From contig NC_134036.1 of assembly GCF_964204645.1 (NCBI RefSeq), positions 8,728,704 to 8,792,703 on the forward strand: a stretch of DNA of 64,000 nucleotides, given 5' to 3'. This document shows positions 55,001-64,000 of the stretch, in pieces. The notes beneath the pieces are model-generated. The model saw only the letters and a program-made list of their open reading frames with translations. It was not told where the DNA came from and did no database searches. Every line of letters begins with the position of its first letter. Within the stretch, counting starts at the first letter, position 1. The position numbers and the translations under genes are program-made. The DNA is from Tubulanus polymorphus. Its lineage: Eukaryota > Nemertea > Palaeonemertea > Tubulaniformes > Tubulanidae.

Positions 55001-56101
55001 TAAATCAAATACATTTATCTTTATATTATTATCTCTTTCTATTTTTGGGATGTTTTTAATTCTAACAGGATACTTATCTATCTTATAATTACTTTCAAAT
55101 GGTTTATAATGAGTTAATCTAAAACTATGTTGTTTATAATCTTCAACTGGGTGTAAGCAACTTATAATTGTCCATAGAAAACATTTATCATCTTCATTTT
55201 GTACATTTATTACAGCATTAGTTTTAAATGGTAGTTTAATATAACTTGATGCTTCAATATTTGGTTCTTTATAATATGATACATTATTTTCATCAATTGG
55301 TTTTGATTTAGTTAACTTATTATATTTTGTGTTATAAACATGTAAAGTTATAAATATTATCTCATCAAATATTAAACCAGATCCTTCAAAATATTTCTCT
55401 TCTATTTTAGTTTTTATTTCATTATAACATTTATTTAATTTATCATCTATATGTTGTTTAGATATAATATGTTGTGAATGAGAATTTATATTATATATTG
55501 GTTTATCTTCAGATTTTATAAACTTTACTTTAACTGATATACTAATTTTAGGATATTCAACATCTGTAATTATTTTTATTATTTCTTTCATATTTTCTAA
55601 ATGTTTTTTATTTTCTTCTAATGTTTTTCCTTTATGAAATTTAAACTCGATAGCTGCTGGACCAATATCACTTTTAAATGCTTCGGTTATTTCTATATCT
55701 TTTTTATTATCTAATGAATTAATATAATTTCTTACATCTTCCATGTATGGTCTTTTATTGTTTAATTTATTTTTTATGCTTTTAATTGTCTTCTGTTTCT
55801 TATCGTTATCATTATCAAAATAATCTTCACATAAAATATCATTATTCTTATTTCTAATATGACTTATAGATTTTAAATGTTCTTTATAATATCTTTTATC
55901 ACTGAATGATTGATTACATGTATCACATTTATATGTTTCTTTTTCATTCTTTAATTCTTCTAATTTAGTTTCTAATATATCATCTTTATATTCTAGTTTC
56001 AATTTATTCTCTAAATGTGTTTTAGTTTTATTGTGTCTTGCTTTTTGGGATTTATCGATATTGATATTACATGTTGGACAGTAGTACTTATTTGCTTCCA
56101 T
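52082..56101 (-). pseudogene. polB: Protein-primed DNA polymerase B with one in-frame stop
   Basis: A single frame of 1340 codons from the ATG at 56101 to 52082, interrupted only by TGA at 54811-54809 (codon 431). The N-terminal part has two C2H2 fingers (residues about 6-29 and 58-84). Then come a further zinc motif, an exonuclease motif I with DFE, the RDHDHLNGKFRGAAHENCN block, LKSDVLLLTDIF (exonuclease III), and polymerase motifs A (YIDANNLYGWAM, nt about 53400), B (LMNNAFYGKTCEN, nt about 52900) and C (ILYFDTDSYI, nt about 52620). It would replicate the linear element from protein-primed ends. The stop separates the zinc-finger part from the exonuclease/polymerase core. It probably inactivates the gene, unless the core is translated from a downstream start. 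Confidence 0.93.
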
Positions 56102-56200
56102 TTTAATACTAAATTTTTTATTAAAATTGATTTTAGAAGTTCAATGATTTAAATGTTATTCATTTATATGAATATTTTAAGAGTAATAGGGGTAATGGGC
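55988..56200. repeat. Right terminal inverted repeat
   Basis: Reverse complement of 38930-39139. It covers the first 38 PolB codons and about 90 bp of leader ending at AGTAATAGGGGTAATGGGCT. A few substitutions separate the two copies (for example N-I versus D-I after CPTCNI), so they are old enough to have diverged slightly. Confidence 0.9.
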
Positions 56201-56575
56201 TTTCGGGTTAAAGGTTGAATGGTCGAGTTCATTAAAAACATATATTAAAAGTAATTTAAAACTATAATATATTTTCATAACCGTGTGTATTTCAGTTGAA
56301 TAATAGAATAATTATTATCATTTGAATATATTTGATTATATGAATTTGTGTATTGTAAATAAATCAATTGGTCGCGGAGCGGAGCGGTAGCGAAGCAGAG
56401 CGACCAATTGATTTAATACAATATGCTTTTTAAATTATTGATTTCTTAGAATAAATATTTAGTTTTAATATAAAATACACACGGTTATGAAAATATATTA
56501 TAGTTTTTAATTACTTTTAATGTTTTGTTTTTTAATGAGCTCGACCGTTCGACCTTTGAACTGAAAGCCCATTAC
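56192..56575. repeat. Right terminal palindrome
   Basis: A 384-bp inverted repeat. GTAATGGGCTTTC...GGTTAAAGGTTGAA at 56192 pairs with TTCGACCTTTGAACTGAAAG and CCCATTAC ending at 56575. Inner stems include ATAACCGTGTGTATTT with its complement and a perfect ATCAATTGGTCG/CGACCAATTGAT stem around a GC-rich loop (CGGAGCGGAGCGGTAGCGAA). Only the outer 35 bp resemble the left palindrome; the inner arms differ. Confidence 0.88.
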
Positions 56576-57675
56576 AACACAATTTTTAAAAATAAAATGG
56601 CTATTCGAATGCTATTTCAATAATAACTTGATTCAACCAGAGAGAAATAAGTCAATTGCGGATGTACAGTACACCCACTTTTTCTTCCCTGTTTCCTGGT
56701 ACCAAATTTTTAGTGTTAAGCTAAGCGATATTCTAAGGTATGCTAGTGGATTTTATTAGAATATGAAGCAATGGAACCAGAATTCTAGCCAGAGTTAAGC
56801 GAACTATTGATTCTGATATAATGTAAGAACTGATTTCCTTTGTGTACTCTTGCAGAATGTGTCATGTATTATTTTAAGCTGTTAAATAATATAGTTAGAC
56901 AAACGTCCAATTATTGGATCTTTCTTGTTGACTCGTTTAATTTTGTGAGTTAAGAGTTACAGTCAATCCACAATGCGCAGTGCCTAGCCTTCATCTACAC
57001 TAAAGCCAAGCCTGTGTATGGGAAAATATCGTTCGACTCCTATAGGCCAGACAAATCAAAGCATGCAATACATTGCAGATAGTAGTCTCCGGCAAGTCGA
57101 AAGAGAAAGTAAACCAGGTTTTACCCCGTACCCTACCCGGGAACAAAGACACTTAAAGACTCCTTCCTCCTTGTAGAAATTGTAGAAATATGACACCCAA
57201 TCGTAGCAATGCTAAGTACAGTATACTATGACGGTTGAACCTTTATTAACGAATTTCAATGACACCGAAAATAGAATCAAAATAATCATTAGTTCCATGC
57301 TAGCACTTAATTTGGGTTATCAGGTTCAGCCTAACTGTACTTTCATTCAGCTACAACTTGTATGAGACTTGGCAATGATAAGTTGCAAGAAATCACCAAA
57401 CATAAGAAAAAATATTGTGAATTAATATTACCGTAATTAAGAATTTATTCAAATGAAGTGACAACTTCATTGTTAGATCGTACCGGTATATGCACATAAA
57501 ACTATAGCAAAATAGCACATCTAACAATCCACGCAATCGATCAAGTCGATCATGACGACGACCTAAAGGCATGTCTCTGTAACCGAAGCTAGAGCATAAA
57601 ACACGGGTCAGGACTCGTCAGCGGACACCGGCCCGGAAAACATTTCAAAACGTGTATTGTCGGTACCTAGCACGA
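56576..57675. other. Non-coding flank of the Polinton
   Basis: No exon, PolB remnant or retroelement remnant is recognised. The sequence broken at the left side of the element therefore does not resume here. Confidence 0.45.
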
Positions 57676-58130
57676 TTTCAGCGTTTTTCGGGAATTCCCT
57701 GAAATTTCGGCGTTTGTCGGAAATTCCCTGAAATTTCAGCGTTTTTATTTCAGCGTTTCAGCTTTTCAGTGTTTCAGCTTTTTCAGCGAAGTTCAGGAAC
57801 CGCTTTTAGGGGGTGCTGTACGCGCATGGCACTTGTAAAATCTTAAAATCGCTACTCGTCCTACAATTATTATCCAATCTTGACAAAGTTTGCTATGTTG
57901 ATATTATGGGCCAAGGGCTAAAATATTATTGAGCCGTTTTCCCAATTTGACCTCTAGGGGATGCTGTACAGGTCACACTTGTAAAATCTTTCAATTGCTA
58001 CTTGTCTTACAACAATTATCTGATCTTGACAAAACTCGATATGGGCCAAGGGCTAAAGAGTTTTAGAGTCATTTCCTGGATTTGAACACTTGAGCGTGCT
58101 GTGCAGGTGGTCCTTGTAAAATCTTATCAT
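57676..58130. repeat. Two short tandem repeats
   Basis: 57676-57790 repeats GGAATTCCCTGAAATTTC(G/A)GCGTTT-like units and then TTTCAGC(G/T)TTTCAG. 57800-58130 holds about 2.3 copies of a 134-146-bp unit marked by CTTGTAAAATCTT (57832, 57978, 58112) and GGGCCAAGGGCTAAA. No coding potential is seen. Confidence 0.75.
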
Positions 58131-58680
58131 GAAACAGCGGAGCTGTATCAGCCGACAGGCTGCTTGTTTCATTCATTTCATTTAAACGTTTCTCAACCTT
58201 ATTCAGATTCAGTTCTGTAAAATTTGTTCAACATCATATGTACTTCCTGAAACCTGAAACTCGCGCTCAATGTCGTAAGAGTCAGGTTAAGCAAAAAGAA
58301 AAAAATGAAAACTACTGGTTATTATGTGATGCATGAATTAAAGCCTGCATCGTTCACAAGTGTACATTAGAATAATTCTCCAACCAGATATGATATGGTT
58401 TAAACCTAGTAAAGATAGGAAAAGTAAAAAGGAATTGTATCTGTAATTCTTATATGTTCTTATACATTATAACATGACCAGAAAAGGGATCTCCCTGCCC
58501 ATACTGAAACAGATTCATGAAAAACAAAATTAGAGATCACTTTGATGCTTAGAGATTGCTCCTATTAAATTTGCTGTACTCGAGTATACGCCTATGTTTG
58601 ATATTTCTAGGATGAAAACTGTGACCACAATGCAGAAGTGGAAGTGAAATACTTAACTAGCCTGCGAATAAGTAAATGTT
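58131..58680. other. Non-coding stretch
   Basis: AT-rich, nothing recognised beyond a small ACAGCGGAGCTGTATCAGCC hairpin-like phrase at 58134. Confidence 0.4.
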
Positions 58681-58689
58681 ATTTCAAGC

Positions 58690-58815
58690 GTGGAAAAATG
58701 CTGACATCTCTCATCCTCGGCAGGGATTTGAACCTGATGGCATCGCAAGACCCTGCCTGTCTGATTAGCTTTAGTGCGCGTGTATTTGTGGGCCTAGCCA
58801 AACGTCCTGTTGTAC
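58690..58815 (-). repeat. tRNA-derived SINE remnant
   Basis: The minus strand has a perfect Pol III B-box phrase GGTTCAAATCC followed by CTGCCGAGG, preceded about 60 nt upstream by a TGGCTAGGCCCAC-type A-box. The cloverleaf stems do not pair properly, so it is not a tRNA gene. Confidence 0.45.
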
Positions 58816-58819
58816 AATT

Positions 58820-58995
58820 TTGTTGCAAAAACGGACGCAGAAACGAAGTTCGTTTCTGCGCGGCGCAAAAACGAGAAATCAGCGCGCTAAAACGCGCCAA
58901 AACGGGCGCTAAAATGAAGTTTCGTTTCTGCGCTCGTTTTGGCGCATTTCTCGCGGTAAATTTCGATTTTGCGCCACGCAGAAACGAAGATATAT
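58820..58995. repeat. GC-rich cluster of CGCAGAAACGAAG palindromes
   Basis: CGCAGAAACGAAG/TTCGTTTCTGCG forms a perfect palindrome at about 58837-58861. Variants recur with GCGCTAAAACGCGCCAAAAC and TTTCTGCGCTCGTTTTGGCG over 170 bp. This accounts for the long open frames on both strands here. Confidence 0.6.
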
Positions 58996-59099
58996 ATTTT
59001 TGCATGGTATATTGCACGGAATTTATTTTTTTTAACTTGGCCCTCATCAGCCACCATAGATAAGACCCATTTTCTGCGAGAAAACTACCAACAGACATA

Positions 59100-59190
59100 T
59101 ATCACTACAGAAAATTTAGAGAGCTAGTATTAATATTTAACACAAATTAATTTTGTAAAAACTTTAGCGATTATAGAGACTTTGTTCTTA
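59100..59190. repeat. Dispersed repeat shared with 30.7 kb
   Basis: AACACAAATTAATTTTGTAA with TTAGCGATTAT and TTTGTTCTTAA closely matches 30695-30790 in the same order. It may be an LTR fragment or another dispersed element. Confidence 0.55.
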
Positions 59191-60000
59191 ATACGGGATA
59201 TCGACAAATTCAAGTTCTTGAATTACTCGTTTGATGGCGCTAGTCAGAAACGGAATCGGAACCTAAATCTGCCATCTGCTAGTTCATTTGTAATAGAAAT
59301 CTCTCGCTTCAAGTTTTTAATTAGCGATATTTTACTTACTATACATCGACACGCATAATCCTTTAAATATGATATCCTGACAATGTGATGAATTCGATAA
59401 GGCATCACTTCGAAAGCTAAAGATCACTAGAAATGTAAAAAAAACTACAAAAAATCACAAATTTAGCGATGACGCTGGATGCAGCTAATGCAAGTAATGA
59501 CTGGTGACGGTGCCATCACTTAGTTGTTAAGTTCAAGACTCTGAGGTGAATTTATTGCAGGCTACAATGTTAAATCCTTTTAAGATTTTAATATATTAAT
59601 ATAATATTTACTCGTCATGCAATGTGGATAATATTTGATTACGAAGACAAAACACGCGTAAACTTGATGGAAATCAACAAATTCAAGTTTGATCAAATCG
59701 CCAAGCTTCAAAAGTTACTCGAATTTAAATAATAGGTTAGATGGTGCACGAGTTAGCGGGATTTAGTGTGAGATTTAAAAACGTAATACGACCAGAGTCG
59801 CAATCTTAACTAATAAATAATAAGTAATAAAACTAATAATATAACTAATAAGTAATGAAATCAAGGTTCCTTTCGTATATTGGCTATATCGGTGTCGTTT
59901 TCATTGTTTTATGATTTCGTTTAATCGTTTTTGTTATTTCAGCAGCGCATACCAACCTTGGTTGAGCGTGCGTGATCAGTCTTGAAATTGGTATTCATGC
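59191..60000. other. Non-coding stretch
   Basis: AT-rich, no exon or repeat recognised. It includes an (TAATAA)-like low-complexity patch at 59810-59860. Confidence 0.4.
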
Positions 60001-60081
60001 GCGGCTTAGTGCTGCCGACAATTCAATTCATTCTTTATTGACACAATAATACATTTACTTTCACGCTTTTGAAAAATTCTT

Positions 60082-60336
60082 TTAATTTTCTTTTACTTTC
60101 ATTGGGGGCTTGCGTATCGGCCATTTGAAAAAATCTCTGTATGAACATTTATATTTTTCAGTGTAAATATCGAAAACGTAAAACCCGCTTTTCTGTAAAA
60201 TAAATTCTGAATTGAATTGAAGACTGATTCCCTGCCTCTTCAAAGAGCCAGGGGGCGGTAGTCTATGGTAGCAATAAACTTTAGGAGTAAACTTTATCGT
60301 ATGGTCGTAGTCGATTGTCGTTTGAAGGAGATGCAA
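60082..60336 (-). CDS. 3'-terminal exon of a minus-strand gene, possibly TNF-like
   Basis: About 85 codons, open from upstream, ending at 60082. A minus-strand AATAAA at 60039-60034 fits a poly(A) signal about 45 bp past the stop. Residues SLQFNSEFILQKSGFYVFDI have the strand-turn-strand look of TNF/C1q jelly rolls ('..G.Y.v....'). The single exon is too short to assign. The initiating Met in the frame may be internal, and the 5' splice border was not fixed. Confidence 0.35.
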   Translation of the reverse strand: MHLLQTTIDYDHTIKFTPKVYCYHRLPPPGSLKRQGISLQFNSEFILQKSGFYVFDIYTEKYKCSYRDFFKWPIRKPPMKVKEN

Positions 60337-60864
60337 CTGATTCTTGCTTAATGTCTTTATTATTCTAAAAAGGCAAATCGTGGCTCCTATCTACTTTCGT
60401 GTGCGGCTTCTCTTCACTTAAAGACACTCGAGTTAGTCACGGTTTTTTTTCTTCTAGCTGTAAATTTTTCTATGCAAAATAATTTCAACACAATCCGATA
60501 CGTAATCTAGCAATTATCAACATGATGATAGTTTCCGTTAAGACACTACAATATTCAAATAACAACTATCCAAAAGCTTGCACTAACATGGTCAACATTT
60601 ACAATAAAACCATCCCGATATTCCCAGTCCCCGTGTGTAACATTTCATGTACGATGTACGACAACACCGATCTCTTAGCTCTTTAAGTAATCAGTTCAAA
60701 GTTCGATTAATTCTACTAAAGAAATATAAAACCACCAAGCAAGCTTTCAGTACAACCATGTCAGCAAGCCCATTTTTAGAATTTCTTTCTTGTTGTATCT
60801 CTAGGTTGGAACGGGAACCTGTTATATAACCAAACCAACCAAACCCCATTTTCTTTTCTTGCAG

Positions 60865-60990
60865 GACACGACAGAGGTGCCACAGTTGCCACGATTATTT
60901 TGCAGATTTATCGTCGCATCAGGAAAAATGTGACTGCATTCCCCGGGAGGGGGTACCGTACGAGTCTACGACCTGTGAGCGTAACGGCCC
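60865..60990 (+). CDS. Cys-rich exon
   Basis: After a strong acceptor (TTTTCTTTTCTTGCAG, 60849-60864) one frame reads RCHSCHDYFADLSSHQEKCD and CIPREGVPYESTTCERNG. The spacing of six cysteines suggests a small disulphide-bonded extracellular domain. The frame runs on into the inverted repeat starting at about 60990, so the true donor is uncertain. No family is assigned. Confidence 0.35.
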
Positions 60991-62131
60991 ACGGGCAGCG
61001 GTGTTGTCATATCGCGGGAAGACGGAATCGTGGAATTTTCCAAAAACGCGGAATTTCTTCATTTTAACTATAAATAGTAAACGGGTTTTCCCACGGGGAT
61101 ACCCACTGTCGGACAGGGCATCGGACCCAGGTTTTCAACCACGGGAATTTGTATTTGATAATTTATTATATCGCCAGTCAACAACTTAACGATACTGTTC
61201 CAAATAATGTAGAACCTAGGCAATACGTGCTTTGCGAATTCAGTGATACAGAGTATCGCTGCATTAACTGAAGGAATACGAATCGATGGTACGTAAACGT
61301 AGGATTTTTGATGACACCATGGGTGATTCTCCAGGACTCAGTTCCGAGATAAGATTTGACTCTGGTCTCTGGATTTAAAACATTGGAAATGAATTGATTC
61401 TAAGTAACTGAGAGTTAACTCACAACTGTGGAACTGGATCGATGTCAGACGAAAATAAATAGACATTATGTACATTTCATTCTGGCTTAGGATTGTTCAT
61501 GCGTGTTGTGTGTCTACATTGTTGTTATAAGCGAATGTGGTTTATCTTTTAGAATTAAATGATATGAAAGATTATAAAATGGTTTCGTTTTTTTAATGTT
61601 TTCTTTGTGACTGCTATAACATATATGTTCCTATGCTGATTATTCGGATCGAAAGAATCTCATTGGTACCGGTACTGGACGAATTTGACGAAGGAATTTG
61701 AACCGATTCTTGTTTAGGCGTAGGATTTCATGTTTGCAACCATCTACAACTACGATCCGACACCGCGAACGTGCTCAATATCTATCTGATAATATTCGTT
61801 TCTGAAGTTCTCAAAAAGTCGATGAACTTCGATAACCGAAGTTTGCCCAGTAGAAATAGACATTATGTGCCTGGTCTCTTTCACCCCACTTGATTCTGAC
61901 TTCTTCTACAGGTGGCAGCCAGTCCACGGTATCGTAATATAATAATTCCATATAAAATTGCCTGCAAATAATGGGACTCGAACCTAACTCGTTGCATCGA
62001 TCGGTCCGGTGCCCTGTCCGCGTTCCCCGTGGGAAAACCCGTTTTCTATTTAAAGTAAAAATGAAGAAATTCCGCGTTTTTGGAAAATTCCGCGATTCCG
62101 TCTTTCCGCGATATGACAACACCGCACGGGC
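60990..62131. mobile_element. 1.1-kb inverted-repeat element
   Basis: 60990-61128 and 62003-62131 are inverted copies of about 130 bp sharing TGTTGTCATATCGCGGGAAG, CGCGGAATTTCTTCATTTT and GGGTTTTCCCACGGGGA. A GGACAGGGCA(T/C)CGGACC phrase near the inner edges and GTTCGAGTCCC (minus strand, 61973-61988) recall tRNA A/B boxes. So a tRNA-derived SINE pair in inverted orientation is as likely as a TIR transposon. The interior has no clear gene. Confidence 0.55.
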
Positions 62132-62290
62132 AGTATCAATTCGGCGCCACGCTCGTCGAGATCATAATGGTGAACGGCGACACCCCACGGTGAAGGTCGT
62201 CGAGGTCCCAATTCGCGACCGAACGTCCAATGGACGTCAGAGTACCGGGGAGCCGTCGACGAAGAAGCGGAAGAGCGGAGATGCCCACAC
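62132..62290 (+). CDS. Possible exon, basic product
   Basis: A GC-rich block whose plus frame reads RRHPTVKVVEVPIRDRTSNG and GEPSTKKRKSGDAH, with a possible nuclear localisation signal (KKRK). Its frame continues from the inverted repeat and into the palindromic stretch after 62290, so the borders are unknown. Confidence 0.25.
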
Positions 62291-62299
62291 AACATTCTT

Positions 62300-62560
62300 G
62301 ATCGGCCCCATATCGGCCCGACATTGGCAATGTGGGCACTTCATCGGCATCAATGCCGATGTGCAGCCAATATTTGGCCAATGTAAAATTCTTGGCAGAA
62401 TTCTATGTTAAAAAACGGGTAGAGCAAATATATGGTTAATTTTGGTTACTTTATCATTGAAAACGAGACCCGCACTGTAAAGTGGGGAAAAAATATCTCT
62501 CATCGGTCCGACATTGGCCCAACACTGGCTGCGAAGAAAAATGGTGGCGCCACTGTACGG
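62300..62560. repeat. CGGCCCGACATTGGC-type palindromic repeat
   Basis: Interleaved copies of (A/T)TCGG(C/T)CCGACATTGGC and CATCGGCATCAATGCCGATG. This resembles the CCGACATTGGCCCA ends of a MITE family seen in marine invertebrates. Confidence 0.5.
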
Positions 62561-63935
62561 TACATGCAATGACTAACAGTTTTGAGTAATAATTGCCCCA
62601 AATCTTTCTATTATACTCTTAATATCTTTCATTTTCATCGTCACAATAAATAATATCATAGACATTGAATCGACATATGATAATTAATGATAATAATTTA
62701 ACAGTTATAGATCTGAAAAACTCAAAAACAAAGTTTTGATTTGATTTATCAAATTCATCTATTATCTAATGATTAATCTATCATTTAAATTATATAAACG
62801 TTTTCATTCTATTTAAAACCGATATCAATAAATTAGTACATTAGAAAAATAAGTAAATTAGTTAACAAATTGTCATTGGTTATGGAGTTTTACGATTAAT
62901 CGAAATTTCCTTCTTTTTATGGCGATATTTTAGTTTAATGAAGAATTCGATTTTAACAAATGCAGCTATTTTCAAGCATGTTTGCATTCATTTTTGATTT
63001 AATTTCTTAAATTAGAAGCGTAATCATAGGCTAACCACTCATTATTGAAATGGTGCTTTATTTTCAACGGGGGTCTGGATGTCTTAGCATCATAAATTAA
63101 GATGTGCATTTTGGTGTGTTCGAATTATTTTATATTAATTTCGCATAATCGTTGATTTAAAAAAAATAAATATGCTGTATCTATAATGGATTTATGTGGA
63201 TCTATCAACGCATTCTAAAGAAATCTTCCGAACTGAAGCCGAATTTAATAGAAAATATAGCTGCAAAGCAGCGATGACGGGTTTTCTGTAAAGCCATTCA
63301 GAATGATGGGAATTGTAGTAAATTGAAATATCGATACATAGAATTAAATGCATTGACAGATTCGAACCTAATATGCAACCACTGTGTAAGCGTCAAATAT
63401 GATTCAGCTTTGAAACCGAACATACGTGGACGTACAATCACAAATATTAATATATTTGACCAGGCACTTATTTTGGCATTCAAACATCATGATACTGTAT
63501 TATCACCATCCTTAAAAATGGATCTGTCCTATTAAGAACTCATCTTAAGCACCTGCTGAGCCGATAGATTGAGTGAATTCACAGATAAGAACGTATTATG
63601 ATTTAGAATAGATTTAAGAAGTTAATGTTTTTATATATTGAAATATTTGAATAAATACATATATTGTAATGTAGATTCAATCAATAAATTATGAATTGAT
63701 TTGGTCTGGGTTTCCGGCTGATGTTGATTTTGGCTCTTATGGATTACAAATTCTACAGTGATAAACAATTGATACCTGCAACATGTGTGTAAATCAAACC
63801 TATTCCACTAGTTGCGTGTGTTTCCTAATAAACGGGAGAGTCACTCTTGATCTGAGTTATTAGAACTAGGGGTCCAGGGACACCATGCCCACTTGGGAAG
63901 TGGTTCCAAATGCTCAACAATCTAACAATTCAGGG
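62561..63935. other. Non-coding stretch
   Basis: AT-rich. A 70-codon frame at 63323-63535 has no supporting features. Nothing else recognised. Confidence 0.4.
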
Positions 63936-64000
63936 GCCGGTTTCACAAAGCGTAATTAACCCTTAATTATGATTAAATCACTAATCATGATTAAATTATC
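63936..64000. repeat. MITE cut by the window edge
   Basis: Starts GGGGCCGGTTTCACAAAGCG and continues with TTAATTATGATTAAATCACT and its partial inverse. The GGGGCC(G/A)GTTTCA start matches the hairpin families at 8688 and 11034. Confidence 0.5.

Larger units (their letters stand above)
38680..56575. mobile_element. Polinton/Maverick (adintovirus-like) element, ~17.9 kb
   Basis: Gene content defines it: protein-primed PolB, retroviral-type integrase, packaging ATPase, double jelly-roll capsid protein and a penton-like candidate. Inverted termini of at least 200 bp are shared between 38930-39139 and 55988-56200, with palindromes beyond them. Rightward genes (40.4-44.0 kb) and leftward genes (56.1-44.2 kb) converge on a short minisatellite. 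Intergenic gaps in the leftward block are only 0-30 bp. I could not identify the 6-bp target duplication usual for Polintons. An adenovirus-type protease was not found. Confidence 0.93.

Noticed and set aside
58638..59098. Overlapping 140-residue ORFs on both strands
   Set aside because: They arise from the SINE remnant and the palindrome cluster; no splice or start support.
61973..61988. tRNA gene suggested by the GTTCGAGTCCC motif
   Set aside because: No acceptor or anticodon stems can be paired; kept only as a SINE-like box.
63323..63535. 70-residue ORF
   Set aside because: Short, with no splice context and no recognised domain.

Overview
This is eukaryotic, almost certainly animal, genomic DNA. 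It has small spliced exons with GT/AG borders, many short hairpin (MITE-like) elements in introns, an LTR retrotransposon and a Polinton/Maverick DNA virus-like element. Repeat content and AT richness suggest a marine invertebrate, perhaps a lophotrochozoan; the species cannot be told from the sequence.

Left part (1-15.5 kb): a 40-bp minisatellite; a 1.4-kb non-autonomous transposon with TTAA target duplications (746-2134); a two-exon minus-strand gene for a KMT5A-like SET-domain protein (2769-3617); then a plus-strand gene of about 22 small exons (about 5.2-15.5 kb) encoding a ParB/sulfiredoxin-fold domain followed by a charged, coiled-coil-like tail. Its introns hold several hairpin elements.

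Middle (15.5-29.3 kb): about 950-bp tandem repeats run into a 10.5-kb foldback structure (about 17734-28232). Its two 2.8-kb inverted arms each contain a minisatellite of about 48-49 bp, and the 4.9-kb interior carries a minus-strand multi-exon gene of unknown function. An unidentified plus-strand ORF (28746-29231) lies just outside the right arm.

30-37.9 kb: a damaged minus-strand Ty3/gypsy-type element. It keeps the RNase H, integrase and chromodomain part of pol and an env with a furin-like site. It is cut off at 37.88 kb by a fragment of a Polinton DNA polymerase.

38.68-56.58 kb: a nearly complete, AT-rich Polinton (adintovirus-like). Rightward genes are an HNH nuclease, two small proteins, a retroviral-type integrase with chromodomain, and an FtsK/A32-type packaging ATPase. 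They converge on leftward genes: a zinc-finger protein, the double jelly-roll major capsid protein, a cluster of membrane or unknown virion-type proteins, a penton-like minor capsid candidate, a small protein, and protein-primed DNA polymerase B. Both ends carry long palindromes. The integrase, ATPase and capsid genes are open. PolB, the HNH gene, one small membrane gene and the zinc-finger gene have one or two in-frame stops each, of different types. Two recurring sequence classes precede the start codons and may be early- and late-type promoters.

Right part (56.6-64 kb): mostly non-coding, with short tandem repeats, a tRNA-like SINE remnant, a minus-strand 3'-terminal exon with a poly(A) signal (60.0-60.3 kb), a Cys-rich plus-strand exon (60.87 kb) and a 1.1-kb inverted-repeat element. 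No rRNA gene, intact tRNA gene or CRISPR array was recognised.
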